Made by a program: the position numbers and the translations under genes. A stretch of 64,000 nucleotides of DNA, from contig CAKSHM010000005.1 of assembly GCA_934457415.1 (NCBI GenBank), positions 62,001 through 126,000 on the forward strand, written 5' to 3'. The stretch is from an uncultured Eubacteriales bacterium. GTDB taxonomy: Bacteria; Bacillota; Clostridia; Oscillospirales; Acutalibacteraceae. This document shows, one piece after another, positions 1 through 7,678 of the stretch (its first letter is position 1; each line of letters opens with the position of its first letter). The notes beneath the pieces were generated by a model, which was given only the letters and a program-made list of their open reading frames with translations, made no database searches and was not told where the DNA came from.

Positions 1-558
1 CTTTCTGGGGTCAGCGGAATAAACTCCGTCAACATCGGTATAAATCTGGCATTTGTCGGCTTTGAGCGCTGCCGCAATCGCTACGGCGCTAGTATCGGAG
101 CCGCCGCGTCCGAGAGTCGTCAGATCATCATATTTGTTAATTCCCTGAAATCCTGCGACAATAATAATATTCTTCTTTGAAAGCTCTGCTTTAAGGCGCT
201 CGGAATTTATTCTTTTAATTCTGGCAATTCCGTGATTAGAGTCGGTTTCAAAGCCTGCCTGCCATCCGAGCAGGGAAATTACGGGAAAGCCCAGTCTTTC
301 GACAGCCATAGAAAGCAATGCGATTGAGATTTGTTCTCCGGCTGTGAGCAGCATATCAAGCTCGCGCTTTGAGGCGTTTTCCGGATTTATTTCCTTTGCT
401 TTTTCGATAAGCTCATCGGTTGTGTCTCCCTGAGCGGAAACAACGACAATAACATCGTTTCCTTTTTTGTAATCATCTGCAATGATGTTTGCAACATTAA
501 AAACCCTTTCGGCGTTCGCAACAGATGAACCTCCGAATTTTTTAACTATAAGTGCCAC
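1..558 (-). CDS. lysC: aspartate kinase, N-terminal part (runs off left edge)
   Basis: Aspartokinase phosphorylates aspartate, the first step to Lys, Thr and Met. Reading from GTG at 558 gives VALIVKKFGGSSVA, the amino-acid-kinase N-terminus with the K-x-F-G-G-S-S substrate loop, then TTLGRGGSDTSA near the middle and a closing VYSADPRK, all family hallmarks. A run of five G lies about 7 bases before the GTG. 186 codons are present; the rest of the catalytic domain and the C-terminal ACT domains lie outside the window. It follows hom on the same strand with a gap of about 14 bases, so the two are probably cotranscribed. GTG start is inferred from the conserved N-terminus. Confidence 0.93.
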   Translation of the reverse strand, partial: MALIVKKFGGSSVANAERVFNVANIIADDYKKGNDVIVVVSAQGDTTDELIEKAKEINPENASKRELDMLLTAGEQISIALLSMAVERLGFPVISLLGWQAGFETDSNHGIARIKRINSERLKAELSKKNIIIVAGFQGINKYDDLTTLGRGGSDTSAVAIAAALKADKCQIYTDVDGVYSADPRK

Positions 559-572
559 TTTAAAACCCCCGA

Positions 573-1799
573 TTAGTGAAGTACAAACATACTCTTAACA
601 TTTTCCGCATCTAAAAGCTTTATTTTATCTGTAAGCCTGCTGCGGAAATCTTTTTTTGTTATAAAAGCTATTTCGCCGCTGTATCTGTTCTTTATTGCCT
701 GATCGCAGTCTGGGAAATTAGCTTCAAAGCTTTTGAGTAATTTATCGTAATCCGATGAATAAGCGTAAACATAAAGCTGTTCTTCACAGTCCCGTTCTTC
801 GACATATCCGTCAAAACCGTCTTCCCAGCTTAAATACTTGCGGGCTTTCAGATGCTTTGCACAATCAATAATATCGGCGCAAACCGCACTTGCCGTCGGC
901 ATTTTTCCTGCACCTTTTCCGTAAAACATAACGTCGCCCGTACAATCGGCGTTTACCATGATTGCATTAAAGACACCGTTAACACTCGATAATATATTGT
1001 CCTTGCTTACAAGTGTCGGTCTTACGGAAGCTGATATTTTACCGTTATGATTATCCGTCGCGGTACATATTAACTTAATCGCATATCCGAAATTATCCGC
1101 TGTTTCGACATCCTTAAGTTCGATGTTTTTGATTCCTTCGGTTTTAACCTGTTCGGGATAGACATGCTTTCCGAAAGCGAGAGAGGCTAAAATACAGATT
1201 TTTCTGCATGCATCGTGACCCTCAATATCGGCAGCAGGATTTCTTTCTGCAAAGCCCTTTTCCTGCGCAAGCTTTAATGCCGATGAAAAGTCCATGTTAT
1301 CCATTATCATTTTATTTAAAATGTAATTAGTTGTTCCGTTTAAAATTCCCGTTACTTTATTTATACTGTTTGCGGCAAGGCATTGAGCCATAGGTCTTAA
1401 AATCGGAATTCCTCCGCCTACGCTTGCCTCAAAAAGGAAGTTAACGTTATTTTCACCGGCTATTTTTAAAAGCTCAGCGCCTTTTGCGGCAACAAGCTCT
1501 TTATTTGAGGTGACAACGCTTTTTCCTTTTTCCATAAGCTTTTTCACAAAATCAAAAGCCGGATTTATTCCCCCCATAACCTCTGCAACGATTTTAACTT
1601 CATCGTCATTTAAAATATCGTTAAAATCGGTTGTAAAAAGAGAAGAATATTCCAGATTTTTGAATTCTCTCAAATCAAGGATATGTTTTATCTTGATTTC
1701 CTCTTTGATTTTTTTATTGATCATCTTTTCGTGATTTATCAGCAGCTCGGCAACTCCCGAGCCGACGGTCCCGTGACCCATTATTGCAGTGTAAATCAT
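573..1799 (-). CDS. hom: homoserine dehydrogenase
   Basis: Reduces aspartate semialdehyde to homoserine with NAD(P)H, committing carbon to Thr and Met. The 408-residue protein opens with the Rossmann motif GHGTVGSGVAE at about residue 8 and carries the family signature ERNPAADIEGHDACRK near residue 190. The tail after about residue 330 resembles a degenerate ACT-like regulatory domain and is slightly shorter than in typical 430-residue enzymes. It sits between the ACT/HTH gene (27 bases upstream) and lysC (downstream). This is a usual Firmicutes order and suggests one aspartate-family operon driven by the promoter at 2287-2314. Confidence 0.96.
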   Translation of the reverse strand: MIYTAIMGHGTVGSGVAELLINHEKMINKKIKEEIKIKHILDLREFKNLEYSSLFTTDFNDILNDDEVKIVAEVMGGINPAFDFVKKLMEKGKSVVTSNKELVAAKGAELLKIAGENNVNFLFEASVGGGIPILRPMAQCLAANSINKVTGILNGTTNYILNKMIMDNMDFSSALKLAQEKGFAERNPAADIEGHDACRKICILASLAFGKHVYPEQVKTEGIKNIELKDVETADNFGYAIKLICTATDNHNGKISASVRPTLVSKDNILSSVNGVFNAIMVNADCTGDVMFYGKGAGKMPTASAVCADIIDCAKHLKARKYLSWEDGFDGYVEERDCEEQLYVYAYSSDYDKLLKSFEANFPDCDQAIKNRYSGEIAFITKKDFRSRLTDKIKLLDAENVKSMFVLH

Positions 1800-1825
1800 A
1801 TATCCTCCGTTTTAATTATGTTGTA

Positions 1826-2254
1826 CTAAATTGATTTTATGGAAACAACACCGTTAACTTTCTTAAGTTTTGTCAATAATTCATCTAAGGAAAGCTTGAT
1901 GTTGTCTGTTTTCACGGTAAGTCTGACATCGGCTGTACCGTCTATCGGAACACTTTGATTTATAGTAAGAATATTTGCCCCGTGTTCATAAAGGGTTGCG
2001 GTAAGTGCGGAAAAAACTCCTGCCTTATCAGAAAGGACGGCAAAAAGGTTGACGGTATTTTTATCATTACCGTCATATTTAAAAATATAGTTCTTATATT
2101 TATAAAAAGCGCTTCTTGAAATACCTGCCATTTTAACGGCCTTAGAGGTATTCGGCGCTTTGCCCTCCGCAAGCAGCTCCTTGGCCTTCAGAACTCCTCC
2201 GTATACGGAAGGTAATATTTTGGAATTGACCAGATAATAATATTCTTTTTCCAT
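1826..2254 (-). CDS. ACT domain protein of the UPF0735/PheB type
   Basis: A 142-residue small regulator-like protein. Residues about 30-60 form a helix-turn-helix-like stretch (APNTSKAVKMAGISRSAFYK). Residues about 68-142 form an ACT domain, the usual amino-acid-binding fold (VNLFAVLSDKAGVFSALTA, then LTINQSVPIDGTADVRLTV). This arrangement is typical of the UPF0735 family, often encoded next to homoserine dehydrogenase, as here. The start is supported by GGGGGA upstream. It is the first gene after the promoter at 2287-2314. Ligand and target are unknown; control of the aspartate family is a guess from context. Confidence 0.88.
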   Translation of the reverse strand: MEKEYYYLVNSKILPSVYGGVLKAKELLAEGKAPNTSKAVKMAGISRSAFYKYKNYIFKYDGNDKNTVNLFAVLSDKAGVFSALTATLYEHGANILTINQSVPIDGTADVRLTVKTDNIKLSLDELLTKLKKVNGVVSIKSI

Positions 2255-2286
2255 AAAGTGTCCCCCGTCAGCGAACGTTGTATTTA

Positions 2287-2314
2287 ATTATAATACAATT
2301 CGTTAAAAAGTCAA
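2287..2314 (-). promoter_or_regulatory. sigma-A type promoter for the ACT-hom-lysC operon
   Basis: On the minus strand TTGACT (2309-2314) and TATAAT (2287-2292) are separated by 16 bases, about 33 bases before the ACT gene start. It lies in the divergent gap with the ytvI-like gene. Confidence 0.8.
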
Positions 2315-2336
2315 CATCAATTTGAAATAAAGGGCG

Positions 2337-3416
2337 ATGATTGAAATAAATTCTCAAAAAAAGTCAAATTTTCTTATAAATACGGCATTTTATTCAACAG
2401 TTATACTACTTGTATTTCTGTTTTTTAAGGTAGCGTTTTCATATTTATTTCCGTTTGTTTTCGGGTTTTTTCTTGCTTTTTTAATGCAGAAGCCGGCAAA
2501 AGCAGTTTCCGAAAAGCTTAAGATTAAAACAAGCATTATAAGAACAGCGGCGGTGGTATCGGTTTATCTGGTGCTTGCATTTTCCGTAAGTCTGATTTTA
2601 TGGTATCTGTCGGGGAAATTTGCTTTGCTTCCGCGTGTAATTAAGCCTTATATTGAAAAGCTTTCAAAGGAATTCGAAAGCTTTTGCGCCGAGTTTAATT
2701 CAAAAAGAGATTTAAAATCGGAAAGCATGATTTTTTCGTTCGGAGATATGCTGAAAAATTCCGTTGAGAATATTTCAAAAAAGCTTATTGATTATATTTC
2801 GAACATTGCCGCCGATTTTGCAAAGGCAATTCCGAAAGCTCTGATAACATTTGTAATAACCCTTGTCGCAAGCTGTTATACCGCAAAGGACTACGATAAA
2901 ATAACCGCATTTTTCAAGGAAATCATCAAGCCCGAAAAATATAAGACGCTGATGACCGTAAAGGAAATCCTTACAAAAAAGGTTCTAAAAATGATTTCGG
3001 GTTATATGATTATTTTTCTTATAACGGCAGCAGAGCTTACAATAGGTCTTCTTTTAATCGGTACGAAAAATTTTCTTGTAATCGCGACTGCTATAGCAAT
3101 AGTTGATTTTCTTCCGGTTTTGGGAACGGGAAGCATTCTTATTCCGTGGAGCATTATTCTTCTTATACAGAAAAATATAAAGCAGGGGATAATGATGCTT
3201 GTACTTTATGCCGTGATAACGGTTGTAAGAAATTTTATCGAGCCTAAAATCGTGGGTTCGAAAATAGGTGTACATCCGCTTTTGCAGCTGATAGCAATCT
3301 TTTTGGGACTTAAATTTTCAGGCCTTGCCGGAATGTTTTTATTTCCTGTTGCCCTTATTACCGCAATGGAGTATTTAAAAATTAAATTTACTAACACCGC
3401 CGCCGAAAATTCATAG
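2337..3416 (+). CDS. ytvI: AI-2E/PerM family permease, YtvI-like sporulation membrane protein
   Basis: A 359-residue polytopic membrane protein of the AI-2E transporter (PF01594-like) family. Hydrophobic helices lie at about 14-50, 70-95 and 165-185, with a cluster from 220 to 345. The region VAIVDFLPVLGTGSILIPW followed by VRNFIEPKIVGSKIGVHPLL is the conserved C-terminal core of the family. In spore-formers the paralogue YtvI is linked to sporulation, but its substrate is unknown. The start is weakly supported: AAAGGG sits only two bases before the ATG. No clear forward promoter was seen in the gap from 2255 to 2336. The symbol is tentative. Confidence 0.8.
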   Translation: MIEINSQKKSNFLINTAFYSTVILLVFLFFKVAFSYLFPFVFGFFLAFLMQKPAKAVSEKLKIKTSIIRTAAVVSVYLVLAFSVSLILWYLSGKFALLPRVIKPYIEKLSKEFESFCAEFNSKRDLKSESMIFSFGDMLKNSVENISKKLIDYISNIAADFAKAIPKALITFVITLVASCYTAKDYDKITAFFKEIIKPEKYKTLMTVKEILTKKVLKMISGYMIIFLITAAELTIGLLLIGTKNFLVIATAIAIVDFLPVLGTGSILIPWSIILLIQKNIKQGIMMLVLYAVITVVRNFIEPKIVGSKIGVHPLLQLIAIFLGLKFSGLAGMFLFPVALITAMEYLKIKFTNTAAENS

Positions 3417-3458
3417 TATGTAATGTGCACACCGATTACTACAAACGGAGTCTTTTAA

Positions 3459-3677
3459 ATGAAAAGATACTATATTAATACCGGCAGTATAACCTATGCA
3501 ATAAAGGCGCGCGATGCACTCAGACGAAACGGATTAAAAGCACAGATTGAAAGAAAAAAAGCAGGGCCGGCGTCAGGCGGCTGCGGATATTCGGTAAATA
3601 CCGCGGGAAACCTTGAAACAATAAAATCCGTTCTCGAAAAAGCTGATGTGAAATACTCGCAGATCGGTGAAATATAA
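3459..3677 (+). CDS. DUF3343 protein, putative Se/S carrier-like
   Basis: A 72-residue protein of the DUF3343 type: it starts KRYYINTGSITYAIKARDAL and carries a central GPASGGCGYSV segment whose single cysteine (about residue 43) is conserved in the family. The family is described as putative sulfur/selenium carriers because it is encoded next to cysteine-desulfurase-like enzymes; here one follows 84 bases downstream. GGAG precedes the ATG by about 8 bases. A hairpin separates it from the next gene, so the two may be transcribed unequally. The carrier role is inferred from context only. Confidence 0.8.
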   Translation: MKRYYINTGSITYAIKARDALRRNGLKAQIERKKAGPASGGCGYSVNTAGNLETIKSVLEKADVKYSQIGEI

Positions 3678-3687
3678 ATTTTATTTT

Positions 3688-3722
3688 GCTGCCGAGAAAC
3701 TTTTATAAGAGTTTTCGGCAGC
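3688..3722 (+). terminator. hairpin between DUF3343 and desulfurase genes
   Basis: An 11-bp stem (GCTGCCGAGAA with TTTTCGGCAGC, one G-T pair) and a 13-base loop, followed by an AT-rich but not pure T tract. It could be a partial terminator or an RNA-processing/stability hairpin between cotranscribed genes. Confidence 0.6.
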
Positions 3723-3761
3723 ATTTATTATTTAAATTTATTTTTTATAAGCGGTGAGATT

Positions 3762-4892
3762 ATGGTTTATCTTGATAATTCGGCAACAACAGGGAAAAAG
3801 CCCAGAAACGTTATTTATGCAGTTAACAACGCAATCGCAAATTTAAGCGCCAATCCCGGAAGAAGCGGATATGAAACCGCGGTAAAAAGTGCTGAAATGA
3901 TTTATAATGCAAGAGAAAAGCTAAGAGTTATGTTCGGAGCGGGAAGTGTTCAGAATATTATTTTCACCCCCGGTTGCACCTATTCGCTGAACTTTGTTAT
4001 AAAAGGGATTTTAAGTAAAAACGATCACTGTATTGTAAGCGATATGGAACATAATGCCGTAATGCGGCCGCTTCATAAAACAGGCTGCGATTACAGCATT
4101 GCAAGTATTGATTTTAATGATTCTGTAAAAACAGTAAATAATTTCGAAAGCTTAGTAAGACCTGAAACCAAGCTTGTTGTATGTACGGCAGCTTCAAACG
4201 TCTTCGGAATAATGCCGCCTGTTTCAAAAATAGGAGAAATGTGTAAAAAACACGGAATTCTTTTTGCTGTTGACGCCGCTCAAGCGGCAGGTGTTTATCC
4301 TATTGATATAAAGAAATCGAATATTGATTTTTTGGCGATAGCGGGTCATAAAGGATTGTACGCGCCTATGGGAACAGGTGTCCTTATTTTAAACGGCACT
4401 TTGCCCGATACTCTTATCGAGGGCGGAACGGGAACTTTTTCCGAAAAAATCGAACAGCCTGAAATTCTTCCCGAAATGTTCGAAAGCGGTACGCTGAATG
4501 TACCGGGGATTGCAGGAATTTCGGCAGGTGCGGACTTTATAAAATCAAAAGGAATAGGAAATATTTACGGACATGAAATGCGAATAATCAGAATAATCTA
4601 TAACGAATTTAAAGATAACGAAAGAATACTGTTATATTCCGATCCGACAGGTCCTTTGCCTTACTGCCCCGTGCTTTCTTTTAATCTTCTCGGTAAAATG
4701 TCATCTGAAACCGAAGAAATTCTGGCAAGAAATAAAATTGCCGTGCGTTCGGGTCTCCACTGTGCGCCGTTTGCACACAGGAAAATGAACACACTTGATA
4801 CGGGAACCGTAAGGATCTCACCTTCGGTTTTCACTACCGACAGCGAAATTGCCTTTTTTTTGAATATTATAAAAAAAGCAATTAAAAATTGA
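3762..4892 (+). CDS. cysteine desulfurase family class V aminotransferase
   Basis: PLP enzyme of fold type I, 376 residues, close to the CsdA/SufS-like branch found beside DUF3343 genes. It begins MVYLDNSATT, the usual start. The PLP lysine is K197 in AGHKGLYAPMGTG, and the aspartate of VDAAQAAG (about 171) binds the pyridine nitrogen. A possible catalytic cysteine is C334 in RSGLHCAPFAHR. These enzymes take sulfur (or selenium) from cysteine/selenocysteine. There is no iscU, sufU or selD next to it, so it is probably not the main Fe-S assembly enzyme. Pairing with DUF3343 suggests that protein as sulfur/selenium acceptor (inference). Confidence 0.88.
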   Translation: MVYLDNSATTGKKPRNVIYAVNNAIANLSANPGRSGYETAVKSAEMIYNAREKLRVMFGAGSVQNIIFTPGCTYSLNFVIKGILSKNDHCIVSDMEHNAVMRPLHKTGCDYSIASIDFNDSVKTVNNFESLVRPETKLVVCTAASNVFGIMPPVSKIGEMCKKHGILFAVDAAQAAGVYPIDIKKSNIDFLAIAGHKGLYAPMGTGVLILNGTLPDTLIEGGTGTFSEKIEQPEILPEMFESGTLNVPGIAGISAGADFIKSKGIGNIYGHEMRIIRIIYNEFKDNERILLYSDPTGPLPYCPVLSFNLLGKMSSETEEILARNKIAVRSGLHCAPFAHRKMNTLDTGTVRISPSVFTTDSEIAFFLNIIKKAIKN

Positions 4893-4901
4893 AATTTGTT
4901 A

Positions 4902-4930
4902 TTGATACCTTTTAATAATTATGATAAAAT
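4902..4930 (+). promoter_or_regulatory. promoter for the cdaA operon
   Basis: TTGATA (4902-4907) and TAAAAT (4925-4930) with a 17-base spacer, about 85 bases before the cdaA start. Confidence 0.65.
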
Positions 4931-5014
4931 AAATATGATATAAAGTCATTTTTGTATTGATACGGAAAGATATGTCATATTTTGATTATAAAATAAAAAA
5001 AGGGACTGAAAACA

Positions 5015-5953
5015 GTGAGCGCGTTTTTTAACAGCATAGTTACTCTTTGGAATCAAGTAATATATGCTATTTCGAATATCGGATTTTTCGATATTGTTGA
5101 CATTTTAATAGTAGCTTATGTTATTTACCGCGCAATCGGCTTCTTGCGCGAAACGAGGGCCGGCCAGCTTGTAAAGGGTATAGCTTTTCTTCTTTTCTTT
5201 TATGCTATCGCAAAATGGTGGGACTTAGAGGTTGTAAGCTGGCTTCTTTCAATGGTGTTTAATTCATTGATTCTTTTTATTGCCATTATTTTTCAGCCTG
5301 AGCTTCGAAGAGTTCTTGAAAAGGTCGGGCAGGGCGCCCTTAAAGGGAATACCCTTTTCAGCGAGGAAAAAGCCGAGGTTGCAAGATGTATTGACTGTGT
5401 CGCAAAGGCGGCAGGAAATATGCAGGATACTAAAACCGGAGCTCTTATTGTTTTCGAAAGACAGACACAGCTCGGCGAAATTATAAATACGGGTACGGTT
5501 ATAGACGCCGCGGCATCGGTGCAGCTTGTAAACAATATATTTTATCCGAAATCACCTTTGCATGACGGCGCGCTTATAATCAGAGAAGGTAAGCTTTATG
5601 CCGCAGGTTGTATTTTACCTCTTACGCAGAATTCGGAAATTCCCTCTGAACTCGGAACAAGACACAGAGCCGCAATCGGTATGACCGAGAATTCGGACGC
5701 AGTAGTTCTTGTGGTTTCAGAGGAAACCGGAATGATATCCATTGTCGGAAACGGTCAGATTCAGCGGGGCTATAATGCCGCATCGGCTTATGCAGAGCTT
5801 AAACGGCTTATGATTGATCCTGATTCCGAAAAGGCTGACAATACTGTAATTTCTGTTATCAAGCATATTACTCCGATCAAAAAATTCAGGAATTCCAAAA
5901 AATCGGCAAAGGAGGGCAAAAACAATGATAGACACGAAGAAAATAAGAAATAG
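5015..5953 (+). CDS. cdaA: diadenylate cyclase CdaA
   Basis: Makes c-di-AMP from two ATP. The second messenger controls potassium and osmolyte uptake and wall homeostasis. The 312-residue protein has hydrophobic helices at about 20-45, 50-70 and 70-95, then a DAC domain with both active-site motifs: DGA at 184-186 (PLHDGALII) and RHR at 216-218 (GTRHRAAIG). The start is GTG with AAAGGGA upstream. The gene overlaps cdaR by 29 bases, the standard pairing. A charged, lysine-rich tail follows the DAC domain. Unlike in many Firmicutes, glmM does not follow. Confidence 0.96.
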   Translation: MSAFFNSIVTLWNQVIYAISNIGFFDIVDILIVAYVIYRAIGFLRETRAGQLVKGIAFLLFFYAIAKWWDLEVVSWLLSMVFNSLILFIAIIFQPELRRVLEKVGQGALKGNTLFSEEKAEVARCIDCVAKAAGNMQDTKTGALIVFERQTQLGEIINTGTVIDAAASVQLVNNIFYPKSPLHDGALIIREGKLYAAGCILPLTQNSEIPSELGTRHRAAIGMTENSDAVVLVVSEETGMISIVGNGQIQRGYNAASAYAELKRLMIDPDSEKADNTVISVIKHITPIKKFRNSKKSAKEGKNNDRHEENKK

Positions 5954-7262
5954 TTTTGATTTGTTCTTTAAAAAGCTCTTTAAAAGCCGTAATTTTTCTA
6001 TAATTATCTCATTGATTTTTGCCTTTGCCGCATGGCTTATTATTATGATAAACCGCAACCCGACAAGGGAACAGACCTTTAATAATATTTCCGTAACCGT
6101 TTCAATAGACGATACGGTTGCGAGCGAAATGGGACTCGGTATAATATCTGATGTCAGCAGTCAGAAATTTACCGTTGTTGTAAGCGGACCTAATTATATC
6201 GTCAGCTCTTTGCGTGCTTCCGATTTTATTTTGACGGCTTCGGTTGCCGATGTAAATGCCGCAGGGACTTTCAAGCTTAATGTTTTGCCTGCTACAAACA
6301 GTTCAAAGACAGGGTATACCTTCGCTTCGGTGACTCCCTCGACAATAGATGTTACTTTTGATTATATCGATGAAAGGACATTTACAGTCGTTCCGAAGCT
6401 TGTCGGTGTTTCGGCGGCGTCGGGACTTATTGCGGATACACCGGCTGTCAGCAACTCTCAGCAGAACACAATAAATATCAAGGGTCCGAGAAATGTTATG
6501 AATAAGATTTCCTCGGTTGCCGCTTATGCAGAGGTAAATAAAACGCTTGATTCCACTCAGAGTTTTGATACCGATTTGGTGCTTTACGATGAAAACGATA
6601 AAATAATCTACAGGTATACTTCGGACGGCAGCATTCTGGATTCCAACGGTAATAAGATTGAAAATAATTATCTCAATATTGAATTTTCAACGATAAAGGT
6701 CACTCAGCCGATTCTTAAAAAGGCAGTACTTAATGTTGAGGCTTCATTTAAAAATATGCCGTCCGGAATAGCAGGAGTGTTTGCTTATGCTGTCGACCAT
6801 ACGTCTGCTACCGTAATCGGAACGCCCGATGTAATTGACGGAATGAAAAAAATAACTCTTTCCGAAATCAATTTCTTCGATATTTCAAAAGCCAAAAATA
6901 CATTTGAGGTTTCTGCTGTCCTTCCGACAGGCGTAAGGCTGGTTGATAATATTGAAAGCTTCACCGTTTCGGTTGATACGGCCGGATTTGCGGAAAAGGT
7001 GTTTACCATAACTGATATCAGACCTAAAGGACTCGCTTCAAACCTTAACAGCAGAACAGGTTCTACCATTAAAAATGTCAAGATATGCGGTCCGGCAAGC
7101 GTTATCAGAACACTGTCGTCAAATATGCTTTATGCACAGATTGATCTGACCGATAAGGTTGCGGGCAACTATACCGTTGACGCAGTGATAAAATCGGAAA
7201 GTCTTAACAATATCTGGCAGGTGGGCACTTATTCGGCTACCGTTACCGTCAGCGAAAAATAA
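5925..7262 (+). CDS. cdaR: CdaR, YbbR-domain regulator of diadenylate cyclase
   Basis: A 445-residue membrane-anchored protein. One N-terminal transmembrane helix (about 24-43, SIIISLIFAFAAWLIIM) is followed by a long extracellular part made of repeated YbbR domains, each with a FTV(V)PKLVG- or FTITDIRPKG-type strand. CdaR binds CdaA at the membrane and modulates c-di-AMP synthesis. AGGAGG before the ATG confirms the start inside the end of cdaA, so the two are translationally coupled. Four YbbR-like units can be guessed from the spacing, but exact borders need a profile search. Confidence 0.93.
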   Translation: MIDTKKIRNSFDLFFKKLFKSRNFSIIISLIFAFAAWLIIMINRNPTREQTFNNISVTVSIDDTVASEMGLGIISDVSSQKFTVVVSGPNYIVSSLRASDFILTASVADVNAAGTFKLNVLPATNSSKTGYTFASVTPSTIDVTFDYIDERTFTVVPKLVGVSAASGLIADTPAVSNSQQNTINIKGPRNVMNKISSVAAYAEVNKTLDSTQSFDTDLVLYDENDKIIYRYTSDGSILDSNGNKIENNYLNIEFSTIKVTQPILKKAVLNVEASFKNMPSGIAGVFAYAVDHTSATVIGTPDVIDGMKKITLSEINFFDISKAKNTFEVSAVLPTGVRLVDNIESFTVSVDTAGFAEKVFTITDIRPKGLASNLNSRTGSTIKNVKICGPASVIRTLSSNMLYAQIDLTDKVAGNYTVDAVIKSESLNNIWQVGTYSATVTVSEK

Positions 7263-7278
7263 TTTTCAATAGGTGTTG

Positions 7279-7303
7279 CCTCGCTGCATATTATGTAGCG
7301 AGG
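7279..7303 (+). promoter_or_regulatory. hairpin covering the ribosome binding site of the gene at 7312
   Basis: A 10-bp stem: CCTCGCTGCA (7279-7288) pairs with TGTAGCGAGG (7294-7303, one G-T pair), with loop TATTA. The right arm contains the first half of GAGGTGA, the ribosome binding site for the ATG at 7312. No T tract follows, so this is more likely a translational block than a terminator. Confidence 0.7.
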
Positions 7304-7311
7304 TGATATTT

Positions 7312-7653
7312 ATGATAAAAGGAATACTTATAGCACTGCTTTTTATTTTTGCATCCTTGGGAATATGTGAATTCTTTCATGATATCCGTTCATGCTTTCT
7401 TTCCGGGAAATCTGATAATTCAAGATTTCTTATTATTTTGCTTAAAAGAGGAACAGCTTTAGAGCAGTTAAGATTTTCTTATGAGCAGTATCTTTGGAAC
7501 GGAACAAGATATGCTGACTGTATCGTTGCCGTAAACTCCGATCTGGACGAGGCGGAATATTTAAACTGCCTTGAATATGCGAGAAACAGGGATATTGTTA
7601 TAGCTCCTAAGGAAATGGCAGGAAGAATAGTCGGCGAAATATCCTCGGTTTAA
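7312..7653 (+). CDS. small membrane-anchored protein of unknown function
   Basis: A protein of 113 residues if started at ATG 7312, which has GAGGTGA six bases upstream. An upstream in-frame start at 7273 would run through the hairpin and lacks a good site. There is one N-terminal hydrophobic helix (MIKGILIALLFIFASLGICEF), then a soluble part with LLKRGTALEQLRFSYEQYLWNG, DCIVAVNSDLDEAEYLNCLEYA and a closing IVIAPKEMAGRI. The pattern hints at a small alpha/beta domain, but I do not recognise the family. It lies between cdaR and recD2 and may share their transcript. Confidence 0.75.
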   Translation: MIKGILIALLFIFASLGICEFFHDIRSCFLSGKSDNSRFLIILLKRGTALEQLRFSYEQYLWNGTRYADCIVAVNSDLDEAEYLNCLEYARNRDIVIAPKEMAGRIVGEISSV

Positions 7654-7678
7654 CAAAAGAAAAAAGGAAGTGAAATAA

